From Delphinus delphis (Eukaryota; Chordata; Mammalia; Artiodactyla; Delphinidae): DNA of 64,000 bases. The stretch covers positions 101,907,893 through 101,971,892 of the forward strand of contig NC_082688.1 of NCBI RefSeq assembly GCF_949987515.2. Reading direction: 5' to 3'. Under the pieces are notes generated by a model, which saw only the letters and a list, made by a program, of their open reading frames with translations, ran no database searches and was not told where the DNA came from. Below, piece by piece: positions 57,936-64,000 of this stretch (positions are counted from its first letter, which is position 1; the number at the start of each line of letters is the position of its first letter). The position numbers and the translations under genes were made by a program.

Positions 57936-58956
57936 AGAAATTACCTAACCTGGGGAGTTAGGTTAATCATGATGTCATTGGAAGAGGAACATAAATTTGG
58001 GGGAGAGATGGTGGAATTCCTTCTGGATGTTAAGTCTCAAGTGACTGATTTCTTAAATTATCATTGCACTTGGTGAATAAATACCAATTTGGTGGTGGAG
58101 AAAACAGGAAGCCCTAGGAGTTACCCACCATGAACAAAACCTTGAAAAAAAAATTGTCAGTTACAAAGTTTGGTAACTTTGCAAAAAGTTACCAATGTTA
58201 AATGCACTGTCTTCAATGAAGTTTCAGGCTATTTCACTACATGTTGATTTCATCTTCCTTTCGTGTTCCGAATAGACAGACTACAAGGGCAAAACAGTGT
58301 CTTTCAAGAGGCAGTTTCTCAGACGGTGAACGTAAACCAGCTGCTAATTTACTCTGAGGTTTTACTTCTAGGGGTGAGGTAGCAAGGGGGCCCACTCCCG
58401 CCTAGGATTCAGATCCAATCTTCATCCTTGAGGTCTCTCCAGGAGGAATTGAGTTCCGGGAGGAGAGTTTTCAGAGGACGCCCACAGTTTAGGGCAGTTC
58501 AAATGAGCAGTCCCTGCGTTTGGTTTTCTCCCAACAATACAGCTAGTGAACGAGAGCGGCTTGGATGTGCTTGGTTCCCTTCTCCGCAGGGACGCTCTTT
58601 GGGCTGCTGGGCTGTTGGAAAAGGTCTTTGTGTCGGGCTTTTCCCTTGAGCATGAGGGTCTGAGTTTCTTCAGCTGGGTCTGAATATCTTCAGCTGGGGA
58701 AGAGTCCGGGTGTTTCGGGTACACAGGATTTCCAAGTCAGGGCTCTCTACATAATTTTCCCACAGAGGCTCCCCTCGGAAACTATTTGATACTTCTGAGG
58801 AGCCCGGCTCCCTTGCATGAGTTCTTTATTTACCAGAAGACAAATGTTCCTGCCTTGAAGGCTATAAACAGTGGCCACAGGAGATCATGTCTGCCCTGGA
58901 GTCCGGCTTCCGGCTCTCGTGGTGTCAGCGAAAGCTCTAGGGGGTGAACGCAGTAG
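57936..58956. other. No gene seen; upstream flank of DOCK5
   Basis: Unassigned sequence leading into the CpG island. It may hold distal promoter elements, but none is identifiable by eye. Confidence 0.55.
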
Positions 58957-59032
58957 TCAACTGCTCATTCATTCAACAAATATTTATTGAGCGCCCGCGG
59001 AGTGCCAGGCACTGTGGGTGCCCCGGGGGCGA
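58957..59032 (-). mobile_element. L2 3' end fragment, antisense, upstream of DOCK5
   Basis: TCATTCATTCAACAAATATT and GTGCCAGGCACTGTGGGTGC match the reverse complement of the L2 3' end, immediately left of the CpG island. Confidence 0.75.
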
Positions 59033-59581
59033 GAAACAACTCATCCTAGATCCTAGTTGCTTATTCACTCATCCTCGTTCCCCCAGATGCTCCGGCGCGC
59101 GCGGTGGGAGCGGACCCCGCATCCTCGGCCGCCCCGCCTGGGGGTGCCCGGCGCCTCCAGCGCAGCCCTCCGGACACCCGCGGCGGGGAACCCGCCCCCC
59201 GGGATCCAAGGGGTTTAGTCTGGGTGGGGAAGGCGGGGAAAAAAGCAAAACACCAGAAGGAAAAAAACCGTACCCCAGTCTGTGCTGGGGAACTGCTCCC
59301 GGGAAGTGCGCAAGGCGGAGCCAGCCCCGGCCGGGGAGAGCGCGGAGTACGGGGCGGGCCGGCGGGAGAGGCCGGGCGCCCGCGGGTCGGGGCGCGGAGG
59401 CGGCCTCGGCGGGCGGAGGGCGCGGCCTGCGGGAGGGGCCGGGGCGGTGCCGGGAGGGGCGCGCACGGCGCCGCGGCCGCCGGGCCCAGCAGGTGACCGC
59501 GGCCCGGGGTTGGAGCCGGAGCGTATCGCGGGCAGCGCCGCGAGGAGACGGCGCGCGGGGCCGGGCGAAGTTTGGCGGAAC

Positions 59582-59647
59582 ATGGCGGAAGAGTCCGGGG
59601 CGCGCAGGAGCGCGGCGCGGTGGCAGCCGGAGCCCTGGGAGCTGTAG
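59582..59647 (+). CDS. Upstream ORF in the DOCK5 5' leader (21 codons plus stop)
   Basis: An ATG with A at -3 and G at +4 (gaacATGg) opens a short frame starting MAEESG and ending PWEL, closed by TAG at 59645-59647. It lies in the same frame as the DOCK5 start, 105 nt upstream, and stops 39 nt before that ATG. If the transcript starts upstream of 59582, scanning ribosomes would meet it first and would have to leaky-scan or reinitiate. That the ORF is translated is inference. The ATG overlaps the YY1-like motif, so it may be a by-product of a promoter element. Confidence 0.5.
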   Translation: MAEESGARRSAARWQPEPWEL

Positions 59648-59670
59648 CCGCCGCCGCCGCCGCTGCCGCG
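59648..59670 (+). repeat. CCG trinucleotide run in DOCK5 5' leader
   Basis: Five CCG units followed by an imperfect continuation (CTGCCGCGG) lie between the uORF stop and the DOCK5 start codon. Such GC-rich runs form stable RNA structure and often vary in length between species. Confidence 0.8.
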
Positions 59671-59686
59671 GGGCGAGGTCGCCGCC

Positions 59687-59729
59687 ATGGCCCGCTGGAT
59701 CCCGACCAAGAGGCAGAAGTACGGAGTTG
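59687..59729 (+). CDS. DOCK5: DOCK5 coding exon 1 (partial gene; start codon to first splice donor)
   Basis: The reading frame gives MARWIPTKRQKYGV plus the first base of codon 15, matching the known N-terminus of DOCK5. DOCK1 starts similarly but with different residues (MTRWVPTKREEKYGV), and DOCK2 differs more. DOCK5 is a roughly 1,870-residue cytoplasmic Rac-type guanine-nucleotide exchange factor with an N-terminal SH3, a DHR1 lipid-binding domain and a DHR2 catalytic domain; it works with ELMO proteins in cell spreading, migration and osteoclast function. Only the residues before the SH3 domain lie here. The ATG sits in an optimal Kozak context (gccgccATGg). The exon ends GTTG|GTGAGT, a consensus donor, leaving phase 1, which fits the Ala codon expected next in DOCK5. 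The frame stays open past the donor to 60238, but that part is intron. Exon 2 is not in the window. Confidence 0.93.
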
Positions 59730-61789
59730 GTGAGTGCTCGCCCCACCCCGCCCCCGACCCGGCCGCCGCCAAGTTCGCGGGAGCGGCCCTGCCCCGCGCA
59801 AAGTTGGGCGGCGGACGCCGGGCCACTCGGTGCTTGCCTGCCTGGGACCCGGCTCCGTCTCCCGCTGCCCGCGGGGGCGCTGAGAGGGATCGGCTCCAGC
59901 TGCAGCCGTCCCACAGAGCGGGCGGTGGGAGTCGGAGCCCTCTCCGGGAGCCCCGTGGGGGAAGTCATCCTGGGTTTGGGGAATCCGGGTGGCTAAAAGT
60001 GCAGTTGGGCTCCGGGACTGGCAATCCTGCCCCCGAACCCAAAGCTGCAGCGCTTTGCAGCGTAGAAACGTGCAAAGTGAGGGCGTTCGCCTGTGGTTCA
60101 TTTGGGGCACCCAGGTCTGGTGCTCGCCCCCCTCCTCCCTGTCCGTGTGGCTTCATTCAGTACTTTGTAACCAGCCGAGGCCGGCAGAACGCGAAGTCGG
60201 CTGGCTGCCCCAGTGCTTTCTGCCCTCCCTCTTCGTAGGTTCTCTCTGAAACCTAAAGAGAAGAGTTGGGGGTAGGAAGCCGCCCTCCCCTCGTTCCTTC
60301 CAGGCACTGGGATCCTGATAGCAGTTGTAAACTGATCGGGAAACTCAAGTTGTGGTGTGGAGGTGATGGAAGCGACAGGAAGTGTGTGGCATGGGGACGG
60401 GGGTGGCTGGCCCCCGGGGCTGGTTGTGCGGACAGTCATCCCCTACCGGAGCGTGTATGGGGAGGATTTCAGACTGCCTTCAGAATTCCGATCCCGTCGT
60501 GGGATTAGATCGAGGACGTTTTATTAAGAAAACTATGACAGGTCCCATGCTAGGCACTTGGCATTCATAACAGCGGTGCTGGAGGGCCCCCAGGATGTGT
60601 GGGGAATTGCTTTTGTATTAGTTTCGATCCGAAACAAGTGGATGAGCGGGTTTTGACCCAGGTGAAAAACCTTGGTCCTACTTTTATCAAGGGGTGAGGT
60701 TGCTGAGGTCTTGTGGGAAGACTGCCACTTAGCGGGGCAATTACAGTGGCTATTAGGCTTGGGTGCGATTCCCTAGTATAAACACAGTTGTGTGCGTTGA
60801 GAATTTTATCACTTCCTGTCAGGGTCATTCATTGGGCCTATTTGGAAGTTAGTCTTCGACTTCACTCCCATCCCGCCCCCATTTTTTCCCCTCACCTCAG
60901 TGGTTACTAGGGAGCGGTCCCTGAACCTGTTCTATACTTTCTGACGACTACGTCTGTTTCAGAGATACTGTATCTTAACATCTCTATGTGCATTTCAACT
61001 CTGTAGTCAGTTACAAAAAACAAACCAACCTTCTCACATTGATTACTTTTAGATTGTGATCCTTTATGTATATATGTGTATGTGTGTGTGTATATAATAA
61101 CATGCATGTAATGCCTTGTTTTCCCTCTGTTGCAAACACTTTCTTTCCTTTAAATTTCTTTTAGAATCCTTGCACTCTCCTATGGTTGTAACTCAGAAAT
61201 GGGTGCATGTTGTTACTTCTGCTCCAGACCATCCCCCTCTTGAATCGGTCATAAAATTTCAGACAGGTGTTCCTCATCAGGTACCAGTAAGTAGCCAGTA
61301 GTTGTGGAAATGAGTCGGAGTCAGTTTCTTTATTTGTGAGGGTTATTGGGTACTAACTCCTAAATTAAAGTAGATTTAGCAATACCTAATCAATAATTAC
61401 TACTCACAAAAAAGTTATCAGTTCTAATTTTGTTTAACAGGAGAAACGCTTTCCAAAACTATTATGACTTTGGTGTAGTTAATGCAAACATATCCGAAAA
61501 ATGTGGGTTTTATTGCCGTAGTCATAGGAACAAGGAGGGTATTTTCTCTTTTTAATTTTTCTTTCTTATTTTTTTTCCTGTTCTAGAGTCTGTTATTTAT
61601 CATCAGACAAGAAAAGTGAACTGAATTTCCAAAGCATATGTGGTAGCAAAATTGCCCCAAGATATAATTTGGGAAATTTATTTCACTAGACACAATAGGT
61701 TCTGATTAATCTGGATTTGACACAAGGGCCCACTGTTAGGACAGATGAGCTGATGAGATCAATGTCCATTGTTTATTCCTAAAACACAT

Positions 61790-62200
61790 GGTTGTTCATA
61801 TTACCTCCATGCTTGGAAGCCTTCCTTGACCTACCGGGGTAATGTCTAAACTGAGCCCAGTTTTCAAGGTTCTGAGAATCCAGTTCAGCAATATCTTCAC
61901 AAACCATCTCTCTCACAGCTTCTTCCGTCAACCCTCCGGCGCAGACACTGCCCTTCTCCCTCTTGTGCAATATCCCATGGAGAGTCCCTCCTTTGGGACT
62001 TTGCTCCCCTGTGCTTGTCCCCTGTTCAGAGTGCCCTCCCACCTCTGCATCCCACAATCCGGCCTTTCACCCAGGCCTCAAAGCCCTACCCACTGCCTCC
62101 TTCAGATTTGGTGTTCCCCGGACCTCCTAACCTTCACGCCTCTCCCTCACCATTCCTACATTTTATTACTTATCCTTTGGTTCAGTGAATCAGAAGGTTA
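61790..62200 (+). mobile_element. L2 LINE fragment in DOCK5 intron 1
   Basis: GGTAATGTCTAAACTGAGCC, GGGACTTTGCTCCCCTGTGC and TCAGAGTGCCCTCCCACCTC follow sense L2. Confidence 0.75.
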
Positions 62201-63837
62201 TGGTTTTGTATTCCTGTGACTCGAGAGGGACACCGCTATGGAACATGCGTTCAGTAACTGGCTGTCCTTGGCGTTGGGGTGGCGTTCTAAATTGCCAACC
62301 TAATTTCTATGATGATTTAGTGCAGTTTTTTTCCCCATTAGGTTTCAGCATCTCATTCACTCCAATATGACTTTTATTTTGTTCTGTTAGATCCATCCCT
62401 CCATCCGTTAGATGGATGAAGCGAGAGCCTTCAGTCTGTCTTTATCTTTGCAAGTAAAAAAAAGGAGGTGTGCTGCTGAGAAAACAGGCATGGAGTAGAC
62501 AGACTTGCTTAAATATGATTGGGGAAACTGGCTTGTTGGACTTATGGTGGGGGGATTATTGTCCTTTCTGAGGGTCTGCTGGACAGATTTCGTTTCTGCT
62601 GGAAGGAAACCATGTGATGGCCGTTTTGAAGCATGTTAATGACTTACAGCTTCTCTGCGTGAGAGTAGTGTTTGATCTCAGTTTGAACTGTGCACGGTGA
62701 AGCTAGCTGTCTCTACTTATCTTGGTGCCACTATTGGCTATCCCTGACAGCTAGATTTTTCTACAGGGACTGAAATGCAACATGTCTGGGCTTTCTTATT
62801 TCTTCAACTGTTGACTCAACCTCTAGCATCAGGTGGGCTTAAATGACCTATTGTCGGTTATCGGGTAAGAGGACCACAGACTTGGTTCTTTAAACTTCTG
62901 GGCCATTAGTGCCCTGATGTGAAGTGCTGAGGGCTGCCCCACAGCCATGGAAAACTCTTTTCTTTCTCCCTTCATTTTTTTTTTCTTGTTTTCTTTTCCT
63001 TTATTATTTCTCTCATTTTGCGTGTTTTAAGATATGAAGGTGGAAAACTTTTATTTAGATGTTAAGCAAACAGTGATACATTTATCGAAATATTTCTTAA
63101 GTCTGTTCCCAAACAAGCTGTTTCTATTAAGAACAGACCCAGATTATGTTGATGATGGAACCTTTGCAAAATCATTCATTATTGTTGGGTGGGATTTGTC
63201 CTATACGTTTTTATATTGTGATAAAAGGTAGTTTGGGGGAATATTTGCTTCACTGTTAGCTTTTCGACTATTTCGCTGTGCTAGGCCCAGTTAGTCTAAG
63301 AGCATTTAACTTTGTAGATTCTCAAATGTTAGTGTAAAAACCCAAACCGGATTCTTGTGCTTTGTTAATGGACTGAGGTGTGCTGTGGGTCCCCATTCGG
63401 TTCTTCCTCACCACCGGCACCGTGTTCCATAGACTCTAGCTGGAGGGGTGGAATTTGGTCTCAGAATGATTAGTTCAGTTCCCTTTTAAAGAGAGGAACT
63501 TGATGCCTAAAGAGGTAAAGTGAATTGCTTAACATAAGTTGTTCTTACTTTTTTGGTTACATGAATGCCTTTGGCCAATCAGGTTAAACCCTTAAGGTGG
63601 CCCACTTTCTCAGAACAATGTTCTTAATTGCATAAAGTCAAATATGAAGGACTGAAAATTGAAGCCACCTGTAATTGAACTACAGCTGTCAAGATAGTTT
63701 TCAAAAATTTGTGATATTGTAATATATGTGCTTCTTTATTAATGCATAATAACTACCCTACTTTTGAATTAGTGATGAGCATATACAATTTTTCAAGATA
63801 TCTGTAGTAACCATAATATAGGAAAATGCCTGTGATT

Positions 63838-64000
63838 TCTTTAATAAATTTTTTATTGGAGTAGAGTTGATTTACAATATTGAGTTAGTTTCAGGTGCAC
63901 AGTAAAGTGAATCATCTATACCTATACATATATCCATTCTTTTTCAGATTCTTGTCCCATATAGGTTATTACAGAATACCGAATAGAGTTCCCTGTGCTA
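63838..64000 (-). mobile_element. L1 3' UTR, antisense, cut by the window edge
   Basis: TTTTTTATTGGAGTAGAGTTG and TTAGTTTCAGGTGCACAGTA are the antisense L1 3' end; the rest continues past the window. Confidence 0.9.

Larger units (their letters stand above)
59080..60130 (+). promoter_or_regulatory. DOCK5: CpG island promoter of DOCK5
   Basis: This stretch changes abruptly to very GC-rich, CpG-dense sequence within an otherwise AT-rich window and encloses DOCK5 exon 1. No TATA box is visible near the expected start. A GC box (ggggcgggcc, 59351-59360) and many GGCGG motifs suit Sp1-type factors. A YY1-like site, AACATGGCGGAA, lies at 59579-59590. These features fit a dispersed-initiation CpG-island promoter. 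The transcription start cannot be fixed from sequence; it probably lies a few hundred bases or less upstream of 59687. Long open frames in several frames on both strands here are a by-product of high GC. Confidence 0.85.
59730..64000 (+). other. DOCK5: DOCK5 intron 1 (5' part; continues beyond the window)
   Basis: The sequence starts at the GTGAGT donor. The first 400 bases still belong to the CpG island. The rest is ordinary intronic sequence with an L2 fragment near 61790-62200 and an antisense L1 3' end from 63838. No second DOCK5 exon was seen; the expected SH3 residues (AIYNY and following) do not appear in any frame. No other gene was recognised inside it. Confidence 0.85.

Noticed and set aside
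1..59000. NEFL or other neighbouring genes
   Set aside because: No neurofilament or other known coding exon was recognised; the syntenic neighbour probably lies outside the window.
58944..60238. Very long frames on both strands (up to 350 codons) in the GC-rich island
   Set aside because: Stop codons are rare in GC-rich DNA. The frames overlap on both strands, are low-complexity (Arg, Pro, Gly, Ala) and cross the DOCK5 exon and donor; no domain is visible.
61116..61301. Possible DOCK5 exon 2
   Set aside because: The translation does not contain the expected SH3 residues following MARWIPTKRQKYGV, and no suitable acceptor with the right phase was found.

Overview
This window is a piece of a mammalian nuclear genome, almost certainly from a cetacean (whale, dolphin or porpoise). 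The main evidence is repeat content. About ten near-identical copies of a roughly 200-bp, CpG-rich, tRNA-derived SINE of the CHR-2 type and about eight older CHR-1-like copies are scattered through it, mixed with artiodactyl-type L1 3' ends, L2, MIR, MaLR/ERVL LTRs and DNA-transposon fossils. No bacterial, CRISPR or operon-type structure is present. Family names come from remembered consensus sequences and were not checked with software.

Only one functional gene is recognisable. At 59080-60130 a CpG island holds the promoter, 5' leader and first coding exon (59687-59729, + strand) of DOCK5, a Rac guanine-nucleotide exchange factor. The exon encodes MARWIPTKRQKYGV plus one base of the next codon and ends at a perfect splice donor; everything to the right is intron 1. 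From human synteny, the 59 kb to the left is probably the intergenic region between NEFL and DOCK5. The leader carries a 21-codon upstream ORF in strong initiation context, in frame with DOCK5 but closed by TAG 39 nt before its ATG.

The second gene-derived feature is a processed pseudogene of MED25 (Mediator subunit 25) at about 36056-38030 (+). It is intronless, carries a nonsense change and several frameshifts, and ends in a (CA)n tract where the poly(A) tail should be.

Region by region: 0.5-10 kb has a mariner-like scrap, L1 3' ends, two MaLR LTRs and one SINE. 10-15 kb has an ERVL LTR between microsatellites and an old L1 carrying a nested SINE and a nested younger L1. 15-22.8 kb is old L2, L1 and LTR fossils with SINEs. 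22.8-28 kb is one long antisense L1 with recognisable ORF1 and ORF2 remains, closed at its 5' side by two consecutive SINEs. 28-36 kb is mostly unassigned sequence with MIR and L1 fragments. 36-38 kb is the MED25 retrocopy. 40-41.6 kb is a MaLR-like LTR abutting a complete 977-bp Tigger-type DNA transposon. 42-59 kb mixes SINE, MIR, L1, an hAT element with a nested SINE, an ERV-like LTR and a long L2. 59-64 kb is the DOCK5 promoter, exon 1 and intron 1.

I found no evidence for a previously undescribed biological system. The observations most worth checking are the DOCK5 uORF, the MED25 retrocopy, the Tigger element with a preserved reading frame, a 48-bp SINE stub with perfect target-site duplications, and several breakpoints that simple insertion does not explain.
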